Assembly: GCA_019044685.2 (NCBI GenBank)
Contig: JAGTXX020000006.1
Coordinates: 2,561,501 to 2,625,500 of the forward strand
Source of the DNA: Nannochloris sp. 'desiccata'
Taxonomy: Eukaryota; Chlorophyta; Trebouxiophyceae; Chlorellales; Chlorellaceae
Reading direction: 5' to 3'
Length of the DNA stretch: 64,000 bases
In this document: positions 19,789 to 32,499 of the stretch, in pieces
Layout: each line of letters begins with the position of its first letter
Position numbering within the stretch: position 1 is the stretch's first letter
The notes under the pieces: generated by a model
Seen by the model: only the letters and a program-made list of their open reading frames with translations
Told to the model about the DNA's origin: nothing
The model's database searches: none
Position numbers and translations under genes: made by a program

Positions 19789-22700
19789 CTACGCCATCTT
19801 GACGCCAACAGCTCCAGGAGGTGCAGTCGGCGGGGGAGCTCCACTCCCTGAGGAATTACCACCACCACCACCACCACCACTGCCCTTGTTAATCTCAGCC
19901 TTCAAGTTATTATTGATACGTTCACTCGCACGATCAATGTAACTAACCAAGTAATTATTACTTCCGAGCATCCTTGCCTCTTCCAATTTCCTAGAAAATT
20001 TAATATTGTACAGCAGAGCACCCTGTACAGCATTAAACACTTGAAGGAAGGAAAGCAAAAATAAGAAGAAGAAGAAGAAATAGCCGAGAATGTAGTCCAA
20101 AATACGGTATGCAGAGTCTACAATGCTACGAGGGCCCAAAGTACCACGAGGAGCCAGATACAATAAACTTTTGATAACCACTGACGCAAACGAGAAATTT
20201 GCAAAAATGATTAAAACAAGGTTTTTAACTCCTATACCGGACCCAGCAGAAGGTATAAACACAATAGCGCAGATAAAGAAGGCTAATAAACACAACATGG
20301 CAAAGGTACGGACTAATCGCCAAATGCGATAGTGTCTGCCGACGACCAAATACCGATATGCAATGACCAAGACGACCATAATGGACCAAAAGGCGCCTGT
20401 AATTACACCAAAGACAGCCCATTTGTTCCACCGGGTATCTTCCAAATTGGTGACAGCTCCCAACGTCATGACAGCAGTGGGAAGAGCGCCCAAGACGCCA
20501 CGAATACCGGTCGCGAGAGGGTTTGTTTGTGTTTCACGGTCGTTGCGTGGTTTTTCAAGTTGTTGTTTATTCCAAGAATCCCAAGTAGAGTTGGTTTCAG
20601 GGTCGACGACATCATTCATCCATAAAGACCACGCTTCAAAGTCATCTTTTGTCTTTTCCAATAAGAAAGACCCAGGATTAAACCAAAATGGTGCCCACAA
20701 GATGGAAATACAGACCATCCAGGTTGACCAGGTGGTAGTGGCATATTGAAGAGGGCCTAACAAGGCCAGCAGAATGAGTAACAACAACAGCTCCGCAGCA
20801 TAATACAAATGAGATCGTGCATAATTAGAATACACTTTAACAAATGAATTATGTTTTAAAGCATAGCCACGGCCTGTGGGGATATATTTGGCACCACCAA
20901 ATTGGACATCGGTAAGAAAGAAATAGGCGGTAGTACGAGAACGGAAAATAAAGAATGACAAAGACCCTTGCAACAACTGCAAAAACAACGTTGCTAACGC
21001 TTTTACTAGACCATATTCTAAAATTAATTCCACTGCATAGGTAATAATCGAAAACATTCCAATTTGGATCACTTGCTGCACAGCAACAGACGTCGGTTGG
21101 CCACTCAGAGTAGAAATAGTCCTCAAAGGATCGTTAGGATCAGGCAATAACTGGGTGTTGGTTAAGGCAAGCATGGTCAACATCCACAAATTAGCATACA
21201 CTGAAAACAGCACTAAATACGAGTTGATGAAAAAGCCAGGGCCCGAGTGGTAGAAAGCGAGTAATCTAAAGAAATCAAAATGGGTTCCTAGTCTATAAAC
21301 ATCACGAGACATGACCTGCTCACCATTTCCACCAGAAACTTTCGATTCAAATGAATTAATCGAATCGAAACCCATATCACGACCTTTTCCGCAAGCGATG
21401 TATTCTTTGAATTTAACTCGCCCACCGCGGACGACGTGGTTGTACCCAGCAAAGACATCTTCGGAAATGTGGAAGGCGCGCGTGGCTTTAGAAACACCAC
21501 CACGAGTCATCACGAAGATCTTATTCCACAGATCAGGATGGCCGTAATGGAATCGTACAGAACCAGGCCAGGTCATAATTCGCTGAATCATTGAACCAAA
21601 AGTGAATTCGGTAGCAGCGGCAAAAGATGCCAAGGCGCCGGAATCTTGCGAGAAGACCCATTCACGGAATCCAACAAGCGCGACAGGCATATTGCGCATA
21701 TCAGGGAATGGGCGTTCGTATGCATATTGGCCTGCACCAGCACCACGAAAGGCTGCAGGTGTTGCTCCGATGTTACTGACACCGCCGCTCCCATTTATCG
21801 CCATATCGCCTATTTCTTGGGAGACAGGGATGCGGACAGCATCAAGACCAGCACGACGTCTTGAAGCCATTTTAGTAGCGTTTACTAGAGCAGCTTCGGT
21901 ATAAGAAGGTGGATTAAACTCATTTATAAGATTTCTCATTTTTACCGCCTCACAGAGATAATTGTCTTGGTTCATATCGATGGCCTGAACGACCTCTCCA
22001 AAGCAGAAAATCATAGCTGCGTTTTGATTCTCAGGTTTACCTTCGCCGAGAATGACACCATGGCCACCACCCTCTAAATGATTGACTGGCAAGCGGACAC
22101 GGTACAACTCCTCAGTGCAATTTCTGTCCTCTACTGGAGTACCTCCACGTGCACGGACTAGTACAGCATGCTGTACTTTCTTACCACGAGCACCATACAA
22201 AGAATCTAAAAATGCAACACGAAGACCTAAATGTTGATGCAATAAATACTCGATTCCACGAGCAAGCCACCGCCCTTTTGCATGGGGCGCTTTTCGCAAG
22301 TCGCCATATTGCTGAGAAGCAACCACATAACAGAATTTAGAACGAACAAGGTCATCAATCGCAGAATTGTAGCGTAAAGAAGAGACACCAGGATTGGGGT
22401 TCTCTATACGAGCTAATAAACGTAAACCAGCTTCATATGCCATCATGCCACGCACAGTACGCGCGAGTAATTGACCACGGTATGATGCCCAATGCAGCAC
22501 TTGCATACGCTCAGAAGCTAAGGGGCCACCATCATCAAAATCAGTCTCATTGACTAATCTCCCATCAAGATTTGCCTTCTTTAAGGCTGGGTCTAAGCGT
22601 TCAAGCAAATTGTTCCAATCCAAAGGGTAGTTACTTCTCAACCACGCCATGACGGTAACACCATCTTCATTTTCACTCATCAGATCGCTAAGCCCTTTAG

Positions 22701-25700
22701 CAGAGGAAACAGGAAGACCGAAATGGTTGGCTACATTTTTAGAGTTCAAAGCATACAACACATCTTCTTCGTAATGAGGGGTCAACACATTCCATGAAAG
22801 CATGTCATCGACAGCAGGCGGTGTTTCCAAAGTAGGATTTTTAAGAGAAGCCATAAAGAAGGAAAGAATGCGCTGGGCTTCTTCACCACGAGGTTGTGCG
22901 CCTTTCGCAGAGGTGCTGAGCATCTTGTGGAGCTGTTCTACTACTTTAGCAACGTTGCTACGAGCGGTAGAAGGCGGCGCTTCGTGATAGATTCCTTCGA
23001 GGCCACCATTCTCACCCCAGAACTCCCGCCATTGCCAAGGATCTAACCGATTAGAACGCAGCTCTTCAAGCACAGCGCCCATATTTTTAGCGCGAGTATG
23101 CTGTAACCGGGAACCATCACGTTCTTGAGCATCACGAGCAGGTCTAGTGTGTTGCTCCAACACAGCCCCAACCTCAACATCAGAGATATTAATCAATGTA
23201 TGCAAGGTGTTTGCCATTGAGGAAATAGCGTCATTGCGGTTAGAAGCAGCAGCATGGTCTGTACAGGGCGACATGATTGCTTTAAAGGTGGTTAACAGCT
23301 TGGTGATGGCGGTCACACCTTTAGAGCGCTTGGTGCGGTGGTCTAAATTGATAGGCTTGGAAACAGGCTGGAAATCAGCCATAACAGCAGCTTGTGCTGA
23401 ATTAATAATTCCAGTTTGTACTAGTAAATACACCAATAAAGCGCGAATCTCAGAGAGAACCACATGCTGTGTTGGGTCGTTACCAGGCGCTTCAAGTGCT
23501 CTCGCCACCTGTCCACCATAAAAGAACACAGGCAACATGATGGGACGCATACCAGAAACGACTTCCGTAGTCTCGTCTAAACTAATATAGACAAAACGGA
23601 GGTTGTCAGCTTCAGCATTAGATACTAAATCTACCTGGCGCAACTCATCAACAATCCCGTTCCAAACATCAGAAAAGGCCAACCAACGAGGCAACTCTGA
23701 ATCTTCCAAATGAAATCGTTGACTGGACCTATCATTACGGATATTACGTGCCGTTAAAACAGAAGTAGCATCCACAACTTGTTCTGAAAGTAATGCAGCT
23801 TCCCGCTCGGTGTTGCGCCGACGAGCGGCATCAGCTAAAGATTCAAATTGATACGCTCCAGCAGGTTTCTGGGAGATATCAGGACTCATAGCACGCTGTA
23901 CTTGCCGAGCGATATTTTCAGAGCCACGATCAGACATGCAGCGATTCCACCAGTATTCTTGCGCCTTGTGGAAGGTCAAAACCAACTCCTGGAAGGAGGT
24001 GATTGAACCTAAATTAAGCTGTAAAAGTCCCTTTAGAACACCGAAAACAGACCCAATGATGTAATAAAACACTTGCATGTCGTTCATAATAACTAAGAAA
24101 CCAGGAAGCACACGTCCAATCGCAAGAATAACGTCTAAATCAAAGCCAGTGCGATTGGGAGTGAGAATTGGGGGATACTCAGGGCCAAGAGGATTTGGTG
24201 TTTCAGTATATCCTACATCACCGAGCCAATTCGCATTCATAAGAGCCTCGACACTGAGTTTCATAGTCTGCATGACTGCAAACCAATCGAATGTCACTTT
24301 ACAGCCGATAACGAGGATCCAAAAGGCCATGTTGCTGAAATAAGCGCTCCAGCCGGTTTTTAGAGTGTACGGCATGAGGTATTGCTCAGCAGGAGGGCGA
24401 GCAGAAGAGGCACCCAGCCATTCAAATAGCCACGCAATAGGGATTAAACCACAGGCTCTAAACATTCCAGCAATAGAATGAGTCACTGATATAGTATACC
24501 CATCTCTTTGAGTTAACACGGCGTGGATGACCACAAGGCCACCATAGCCACCAGCAGCATACCACCACAATGTGACACCTTTAATGAAATCAAGCCATTG
24601 AGCTACAAAACACAATGTTAAAACACCAAGAATAATCAACCAGTCAAGAATTCCACGGGCGTGGTGCTTCCAGAAAGGGGACCCAAGCAGGCGGACACTT
24701 CTATTCGTAGAGCGTTGAGTCCATCCTCCAGCAATTTCGTAAAGAAGATTGGCAAAGGCGTGGGTCCCTACTAAAGAACTAAGCCAATAGTACCGGTAGT
24801 CAGTATCCCAACCCCAGAGGAAGACACACATTGCTTGAAATTCAAGTACTAAGAATAGCCACACTCTATAAAAAGCACGGCCAATAGTAAGCCAAGATCT
24901 TCTTTCAATGTAGGTTTTACCAAAGACAACTTTAGACCACCAGTTACATGCATCTTGCCATCCCCAACCCAAAGTAGCAGCAGGAGCTACGGGCATTGTA
25001 CCATCACCGTCGTCAGCAACCACTGCAACTCTCTGCTCACCGACCTCGAGGAGAGTTTCATAAGGGTCTCTTTCCATTGTAATGACACGCTTTCTACTAT
25101 TAATTTTGATGCCCAAAACCTTTAGAACACGGTGGACTTGTTGTTTTGATGCTAAACTTTCGTTGCAATCATCGTAAGCGACTCTCCATTGGATATCTTG
25201 TCCTTTGGTTCCCAGCTCATCTACCTGGATAGCCAAATAATTGAAAATAGGTTCCACAATACGATCTAAGAACGCACCAGAGTCTCCATAGGCAACCATA
25301 TCAGCGAGGAGTTTGACTTCCATGGTAGCACCACCAAAAATGGGAGCAATCTTCGTTGCTGCAGCTCTGCGGATGTCAGCGAGATCACGATCACTTTTGT
25401 AATCGCCATCTGGTTTGACATTGTAATCGTTACGCAGCGCAGCGATTTCACGATGGTATCTATTGCGTAAATGCATTTGCTTACGAATCATCCCTTTGTG
25501 ACTCTCAGAACGACACGCTTGATTTGCTGAATCTGGATCATCTGCAGGAATTCCAGTAACCCCAGCAATACGATATTGAGAGTTACGGACAATCCAGAAG
25601 ATAAACCACATAGCTTCAGGCATATGACGTAAATTCGCAGCTTCAGAATAGATCAAAAAGTACAAGGCAAGCTCTTCTAATAAAAATTCCCATTCCAAGA

Positions 25701-26242
25701 CATTGCCTCGCACTTCACAAATTGCTTCCCACTCGAGCTGAGGTAAACGAGGGACGATGTCTACGTGTTTGCACCAATCACGGTATGCTTGGAAGATACC
25801 GGCATGGAGACGGTATACAGCGCGTTCGAATTTGTCATCATCGCTACCAGGAGCTTTGTCTCGGCGCAAGTAGTTTTTGACGAGGAGATGGTGCAAATGA
25901 TCTGTGACAAGGAAGATGGTGGCAGGAGTATAGGTGGGATTGGCAGTGTTCTATAAGCAGCAAAAAAGTATAAGGAACGGGTTAGTCGGGGTTAAGAAGG
26001 AGGAAGATGGGAATAAAAGTGTTTATGAGCAAGGGAGCAGCAGAAATGGTGATTGGGAAAACTTGGTAAGGGCGTATTTGCCTTTTCCTCAAGAATGGTG
26101 CACATAATGGAAATCTTACCTCTGTCCTGGTATCCAAATTGAAAGCCTGGAAGCCAAAATGCCGGCCGATGCGGAGGACAACCTGCAGTTGAGAATGGCA
26201 GTTGAAATTAATTTGAAAAGTGAGCAAACTTTTGATGCTCAT
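19789..26242 (-). CDS. 1,3-beta-glucan (callose) synthase, GT48, plant type
   Basis: The main exon 25950-19789 encodes 2053 residues without interruption; an upstream exon ends at 26120 and joins in phase. Blocks typical of plant callose synthases are present. Near the N-terminus are FGFQAFNLDTRTE and YFLIYSEAANLRHMPEAMW. In the catalytic region are GEGKPENQNAAMIF then EVVQAIDMNQDNYLCEA, VMTRGGVSKATRAFHISEDVFAGYN, EYIACGKGRDMGFDSI and GNGEQVMSRDVYRLG. Two clusters of membrane spans flank the cytosolic catalytic domain. It polymerises UDP-glucose into callose at the plasma membrane. The start is provisional: ATG at 26242 is in frame, but a TGCAG acceptor at 26184-26183 could mean earlier exons, since plant homologues have about 300 more N-terminal residues. 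The C-terminus has a poly-Gly/Pro tail. Confidence 0.92.
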
Positions 26243-26795
26243 GCCAGCTTGAAAACAATGTATCATTATTTGGATAGTATAAGGTAGCAGAAAATGTAGC
26301 CTAGCACAGTATACGCACTGTATGGATGCCTGCTTGCCAACCAGCATCGTTGGGACTGGCCCCAAACAGGACGTTTGCAGGTTTCGCTGTGTGCGACATT
26401 CCAACACGTATTTTAATTGGACATAGCGAAGGCAAAAGCAAGGGAATTTATTATTGTTGGCACTCAAATTGCTAGCCCAAAATAGCTGTTGGCTTCTGAA
26501 GTTGCATTCGGAACAGCTATGCGTCGTTCAGTAACTTGAATGCTTAAGTATAAATACGATATTATAAAAGTGCAACGCTGCAACTCTCTTCAGCGCTGCT
26601 TTCAACTGTTTTTGGAGCTATCCCCGACTTTCTCTCTCTAACGCGTTAAGACCAATTAAACACGCCTTGGATGGCCATACAGATTATTATTACACGTCAG
26701 CAATATTTTTGAAGACATTTATCACCCTGCGTCTAAGATATTGCCACGATTTTATTCTCTAAATTTGTGATCTGGGCATTTACTAATTTCCAAGA
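26243..26795. other. Divergent region callose synthase / fibrillin
   Basis: About 550 bp. The callose synthase frame stays open to 26467 on the minus strand, so undetected N-terminal exons may lie here. It also holds the promoters of both genes. Confidence 0.4.
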
Positions 26796-28269
26796 ATGCA
26801 GAGTGCAAGTTGTCTTGGATCTCGAATTCCATGCGTTCTAAGCATCAGATCCAATGCTGCAACGCGCTATAAGAGCCGCATAGCATTGCGTTCTGTTCAG
26901 ATAAGAAGTTCTTCTATGGCCAGCGACTCCCCGACTCCAGACGACGGTGAGCTATGTTCAACTTTTTTATTTTCCCCCTTCTGTAGCCCACGTTTGCCAC
27001 CACATCACGAGCGCCTCTGCCATTTACTGCCAAGATACCAACCGATCCTGCTACCTAGGCGCTGCCCAGTATAAGCTTTTCTTAGAAAAGATAATATAAA
27101 GACTAAGAGCGGGGGGTTATGAAACCTGTGTTCCTTGTTTATTTGAGAACTCTTGTGCCCATTGCAGAAAGTAGTGAAGATAGCTCTTTACCGCCTGAAG
27201 ATTTGGATGTTGTTGTTGATTTCTATACTCGTAGCTTATCAGAAAAGAAGGCAGCAGAGGAAGAGGCAACTGCTCCAATTGCAGGTGGCCGTGGTGGTGG
27301 AGGCAATGGCAATGGCACTGGTGGGGCGCTCTTTCTTCCTCCAAAATTCCCAAATTTTCCATTATTTTAAATCACATCAGTGCTCAATTAACCCCATGTA
27401 TTCCCTCCCCTTGTCTTTTATTATTTTAAATTGTAGATACCCCTGCAGAGCAACCTCCTCCTGCTCTTCCTCCCCCCGCTGAAGAACCTGAAGCCCTAAA
27501 GCTTGAAGCACCCTCTGCATCGGCTCTTCTCCCTTCTGATGCAGAATCTGTTCATGAAGACAGCAACAAGGAACACCACAGACACCACAAGAAACACCGT
27601 ATCACTGAATTGCAAGAACAACTATTAGCTCTCTTATCAACACTCGATAGAGGTCTAGCAGCCAGCGGTGATGACGTAACCAAAGTCGAAAATTTCGTTT
27701 TGCAACTTGAAAATGCAGGCGAACCTGTTGTTTTGGACATTCCAACTAGTGATAGTTCAACAAATAAAAGAAAGAGTTGTTTGAAGTTGTTGGATGGAAG
27801 GTGGCGTTTAGCTTACAGTAGCGGTTTCTCAGGAGGAAATCTTGGAGGCCGCCGTCCTGGCCCCCCTGCTTCACTTGCCCCTGTAACTCTAGGAGCAGTA
27901 TATCAAGATATTTTTGTAGCTGCAAAGAAGTTAGATAATGTCGTCACGTTAACTGCAAAGGTCTCATTAGCGTCGTTGTTTCAAATTGAACCCCCAGCTG
28001 TCACGGCTCGTTTGAAACATTCTTTTAGGGTTGAAGGCGCTGCTACCGTTCGTATTGTTTTTGAAAATACAATTGCAAAGACCTCTGGGGGTATTGGTGG
28101 GTGGTTGGATTCGTTACCGCAATTTGCAACGCCGATGCTGCCAGAATTTTTGCGACCTGTCATTGCTCCGGCCGGAGACGCTACGTTTGACGTTACCTTT
28201 TTAGATGAAAAGATGAGAATAACTCGTGGGGATCGGGGAGAATTGCGTGTCTTTGTCAAGGAAAGTTAA
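26796..28269 (+). CDS. Plastid lipid-associated protein (fibrillin/PAP family)
   Basis: Three exons, 26796-26946, 27168-27284 and 27437-28269, give 366 residues. The N-terminus is a chloroplast transit peptide (Ser/Arg-rich, lacking acids, about 40 residues). A Pro/Glu/His-rich linker follows. The PAP domain occupies about residues 150-366: KLLDGRWRLAYSSGFSGG, LGAVYQDIF, KLDNVVTL, TARLKHSFRVEG and the diagnostic end block EKMRITRGDRGELRVFV. Fibrillins are plastoglobule and thylakoid lipid-binding proteins linked to stress and plastoquinone storage. The donor after exon 2 lies in a GGTGG-rich stretch, so alternative in-phase donors a few codons later are possible. Confidence 0.9.
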
Positions 28270-29042
28270 GAGTTGTGGTATCACGCCGGTCGAAAGACCC
28301 TTTGTGAACAGGGCAGCACTACGTTCTTAAAAAACACGCCTGCGTGTTTCTCAAAGGTCTGGATTCAGTTATAAATTTCTGTAGACATATGCCGGTATTT
28401 GAAATAGAATAATGGGGTTTTACAATTGGATTCGAGTACTTGTGCTCCCGCCATATTTTCCTTTTTGAATGCAATTTTTGATAGCTTTAACGATGTTGTA
28501 GAAAAAGAGAGGAAGTTTTTTTTATTTTTATAGGATATGGTAAATTAATTTTATAAAAGGGGCGCATGTGACGAACGTTGCGTCAGCATGGCACGCACGA
28601 TGACTCTCTTCTTAATTAATCTAGAAATAAAAAGTAATTTTGTTTTTGGCCGCGGAGCAGTACTGGTGCCGCGATCAATGGAGAAAAAAGACAAGGGTAA
28701 GGGGTGAACTGATTAAAGGAGGAAAAAAGACGGTCCTTTCTTTCAAGAAATAGAACGAAATTGTAAGTTTATAAGACAGAGGCTTCCTCGTAACTCCCCA
28801 AAATCGAGGCAGGAATAAGGACAAGAGAAAATTGAAGCGAGAAATAAGAGCCAGAAAATTGAAAATATCTTGATAAAGCTTCGACTGCAAACAGTTTGGG
28901 GAGAAAGAAGACTATGGAGCCATCCATATAAACGACGCCGCAAAGTAACAGCGAAAAGAAACTGTTGAAACGAAATTTACTCTTTAATTTCACTTCTTGG
29001 TGCAAAACAGAAATACATTGATGCTTGCTACATCTTTTCTTT
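28270..29042. other. Convergent 3' region
   Basis: 773 bp between the fibrillin gene (+) and the cold-shock/RRM gene (-). Small ORFs at 28675-29095 (-) look like noise. No gene is seen. Confidence 0.5.
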
Positions 29043-30476
29043 CTAAGCAAATCTATCAAGACGAACCGACACAACTCTCCCTCCGATGGTTCCATTATTC
29101 ATTTTTTCGGCAGCCATCTCAGCTGATTCTCTATCCGGGAACCTCACAATTCCAAAACCACGAGATCTTCCTCGAGAATCAAACACAACATCTGCTCTTT
29201 CAATTTCCCCAATGTCTTGAAACGCATCCCTCAGCTGCTGCCAGGTGCAGTCCCACGGCAAATTGTGGACTACAACTTGTAAACCACTGCTAAATCCAGG
29301 CTGACCTGGTGGTGGGGGACGTGCACCTGCCCAGTTTCTACCTCCTGGGAAGTATTGCCCACGGCCACGGCCAAACATTGGGCCCCCTGGGTAGGCTCCT
29401 GGTCCTGGAGGAGGGCCGCCGGGGTAGCCCCCGCCCACACCGCCGCCGCCGCCCGGAGCTGGGCCTGCCATGGCATAATATCCCATGTATGCTGCTGCTT
29501 CTGGAGAAGGCATAGGAGGATAGAAACCAGGTTGCGTCATAGGACCTTGCCCTATGCTACCTGTTCCCCCACGGCCACTGCTCCCTAGAGGTGATCCTTG
29601 CTGCTGGTTTTGTTGCTGCTGCTGTTGGAGATGGCCGTACGCTGCTGGCGGGGTATGAACGTAAGGGGGTGCTCCTGGAGGGTAGGAAGATGCATCGAAT
29701 GGAGGCATTGCCATACCACGCCCTAAACTAAATGCCATTCTAGATGGATCCATCATACTTCCCTGATGACAAAAAATTAGAAGATAGAGCTGGGAGTGAA
29801 AATATGTGGGGGGGTGGGTGGGTGGGTGGGGGGGGGGGGGGGGGGGGGGAGATTTTTAATTTGTCCATCTATACTTACCAGTGGAGGTGCTCCGGCAGGT
29901 CCAGTTACCCTGTAAGCTTTCTTCTTTTCATCATCTCCTATAACTAGATCAAATTCCACTTCTTCGCCTTCTTGCAGGCTACGGAAGCCATTTGTTTCAA
30001 TGTTGCTCTGCAAACAGCGTCGTCGAGAATGAGGGTGATGAGATGATAGGGAAAAAATAGATTAAATTCTGTAAGTCTAAGTACATTCTGCTTCCTTAAA
30101 AGCAATCCACACAATGATATGCATACCTGATGGACGAATACTTCGTCCTCTGTGTCTTCTAGATTGATAAAGCCAAAGCCTGTAGGAGGGGGCAATTTGC
30201 GGCAGTGGAATGAGAAGAAAAAAAATAAGGCGATCCTCCAATTCCAGGGTCTATACGGCATGGCGATCACTCTTTTGATTGATGTTTTACTCACCTTTAG
30301 AGCTATTGAACCATTTGACGTGGCCTTTTAGCCTCTCAGGCTGAGCCTGCAACAAGGTAAGAATGAGTGTGGGGGGATAGTATCTAGGTGAATGCGAGTA
30401 TCTACAGCCTCCAAGCCTGCTTCATGTATTAATCAAGTAACATCAGAAGCTGTGGACGTACTTGGGGATCGCTCAT
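29043..30476 (-). CDS. Cold-shock domain plus RRM RNA-binding protein
   Basis: Five exons, 30476-30462 (15 nt), 30346-30295, 30179-30127, 30007-29879 and 29762-29043, all in phase, give 322 residues. Residues 6 to about 75 are a cold-shock domain: GHVKWFNSSKGFGFINLED (RNP1) and EVFVHQSNI (RNP2), then EGEEVEFDL. A central Gln/Gly/Pro-rich low-complexity region follows. Residues about 243-322 are an RRM: LQVVVHNLPWDCTWQQLRDAF (RNP2) and RGRSRGFGIVRFPD (RNP1). Likely an RNA chaperone or mRNP factor. The first exon encodes only MSDPQ; it is supported by its GTACGT donor and phase. Intron 4 carries a very long C tract on the sense strand. Confidence 0.9.
29807..29849. repeat. G-run / G-quadruplex-capable tract inside an intron
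   Basis: The plus strand shows a G run, four GGGT units and then about 22 consecutive G. This fits a G-quadruplex motif on the plus strand and is poly-C on the sense strand of the cold-shock/RRM gene, inside its intron 4 (29878-29763). Length may be affected by sequencing error in homopolymers. Confidence 0.8.
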
Positions 30477-30895
30477 TGCTATCCGAGTGCACCCAAGGCC
30501 CGTCCCACCGAGACAATAGAGTGATAAGAATCTTTAAATTTACTTGGTCTCGAGGCAATTACCATGCACAATGGGTGGCCTTTACTCCCGTATGAGCTTG
30601 GCGAAAGAGAGAAAAGGCCACAAATTAGACTGAATCCATTCTTAAGATCAAATTTTGCTACGGATTAGGACTTGATTTCTTGATTTTTCGACAGGATTCT
30701 CCGTTTCTTCCTATTAAAGCACCCAAAGCTGGCCGTGTTTGGATTCAATTGAGTGGCTCTTAAGGTTACTGCGCTACTTGCCACTTGGGATCTAGAAAAA
30801 TCTTAAAATTGGATCAAACAAGACAAAAGGGCAAGATTTTATTTTCAAATTTAACCAACACGTTGCCCAATCCAGCAAATAAACCTCCCGCACCC
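30477..30895. other. Divergent promoter region
   Basis: 419 bp between the cold-shock/RRM gene (-) and the unknown gene at 30896 (+). An acceptor-like TTTTTCGACAG at 30685-30695 could end a 5' UTR intron of the plus gene. Nothing else is seen. Confidence 0.45.
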
Positions 30896-31614
30896 ATGGA
30901 TGCTGCAGTTGTAAACAATCCAGATGGGTCAGCTGCTCTATTGGTGCCAGCGAAGAACTCTCAAACACGGGTAGCAAGGGTCTACCCACCAATTGAAACC
31001 CAGTCAATTCCTTCCTCTAAAATCCAAACGAATCCTTTCCCGGAACATGACCGAGTAGCGATGGAAAACCTTCAAATGATGCAGAAACAAGATGCAGCAG
31101 CCTGGGCTGAGCACAAAGCAGCAGACCCTGTAAGTTAGAGAGTAGTGGACGTGAACTGACGTTGCCTGGTTTTATGAGTCCTTTTGACTAAAATATGCAT
31201 ATTTCTCCATTAACTGCAGGAGCTATCGAAATTATTTCAACAAGATGCAGCAGATATAGGATCTCACGAGACTTTTATTACCTACAACGTATGTTTCTTC
31301 AACCTAATCTAGAGCTGATTTAAAGCTGCCCTGCGTCTCTATTTTTGAATTCTCTAATAATTTCTACTGATCAATTATTGCAGGCAAAGGCATCGACAAA
31401 TGATAACGCAATCCGTGTCACTGTTGAGAAAACTGATGCTGCTGTCCTACGTGCTATAGCAGCGGAAGCAGCAGGGCCGAACCCAATTTTATCACCACCC
31501 CGGGACGCTGTAGTGTCCACACCTGGAATGGATTGGCTAGAGAGAATGCGAGCCGAAGACGCTGCGTTACAACGTGCAGTAGAACAACATGATTTCATAT
31601 TGAAGAAACAATAG
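30896..31614 (+). CDS. Unknown small protein
   Basis: Three exons, 30896-31129, 31220-31288 and 31384-31614, join in phase 0 to 177 residues. I do not recognise it. It is hydrophilic, Ala/Asp/Gln-rich and probably mostly helical, with stretches such as MENLQMMQKQDAAAWAEHKA, LFQQDAADIGSHETFI and DWLERMRAEDAALQRAVEQH. There is no signal peptide or membrane segment. The start is the first in-frame ATG (CACCCATGG context). The regular three-exon structure with clean GTAAGT/GTATGT donors supports a real gene. Confidence 0.65.
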
Positions 31615-31845
31615 TTATTCTAGGAGTTTTTCTTTGTATATTTTCTGTGTTGTTTTCTGCATTTACGGCATTTTGGGGGGGTTGGTTTGAAAACTTTTAC
31701 AATTAAAAAATTTGACACGGCCGTGCCGTATGTATATTATACTCTATATGTAGCCTGTTACCATTTCTGCTATATTCTATGTACATCATCAACCAACTAA
31801 CTATGTACTCATCGTTGATACTGTAATTCAATGAAGAATCTTTTC

Positions 31846-32499
31846 TTAGGTGATGATGCCCTGGGCGTTCTTAAGAGGACGGATATTAAGTTCAGAGCAG
31901 ATCTTATCGTAGCTGGCGCGGTTTGTACGCTGCAAGTAAAGCATAAGCTGTTTACGCTGAGAAAGAATAGCCATAAGTCCGCGGCGGGTAGAATAATCCT
32001 TGGTGTGCTTTTGTAAGTGAGCGGTGAGCTGCAAAACACGAGCAGACAAGCGAGCAATCTGATACTCGGCAGAGCCGCTATCGTTGGTGCTCTGCTTGTA
32101 AGCCTCAACCTTGCTCAGATCAGTTCCTTTTCCGCGGTATTTAGCACTGCAAATGTAGTAAGATTATGAAAAAAATAAGTATTCTGTTGTTTTGAAGAAA
32201 AAAAGTGACTGCCGGCGCCGTTTGCTCGACTCAAGTTGTATTATTTAAAGGTGCAACTTACCTGACTGCCAAAGGGGCAAAAGCTGGTCTTGCTGCTGCG
32301 GGCTGCCTAGCGACGATTGATGTTCCTTGAAAGAAGCCTGCATAATAATATTAATAAGGAAAAGAGCAAAATTAATAACATGCGATGTTAGATGCCGAGG
32401 TCAGTATTCCCAGCGCCACGCATAGAAGATGCGTTAATTCATCATCCAGTACGTGTAAGACTCACAAGGGCGAGCCTGAAGTCCAAGAAGTCCCGCCAT
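31846..32499 (-). CDS. Plastid ribosomal protein uS15c, nuclear encoded
   Basis: Three exons, 32499-32466, 32337-32262 and 32146-31846, give 136 residues. The mature part contains the S15 signature: ARLSARVLQLTAHLQKHTKDY then STRRGLMAILSQRKQLMLYL, ending in DKICSELNIRPLK. The first 45 residues (MAGLLGLQARPCFFQGTSI...) are Ala/Arg/Ser-rich without acids, as in a chloroplast transit peptide; a mitochondrial S15 cannot be fully excluded. S15 binds 16S rRNA in the small subunit. In many plants rps15 is plastid-encoded, so a nuclear copy suggests gene transfer. The gene is head-to-head with uL13c. Confidence 0.88.
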
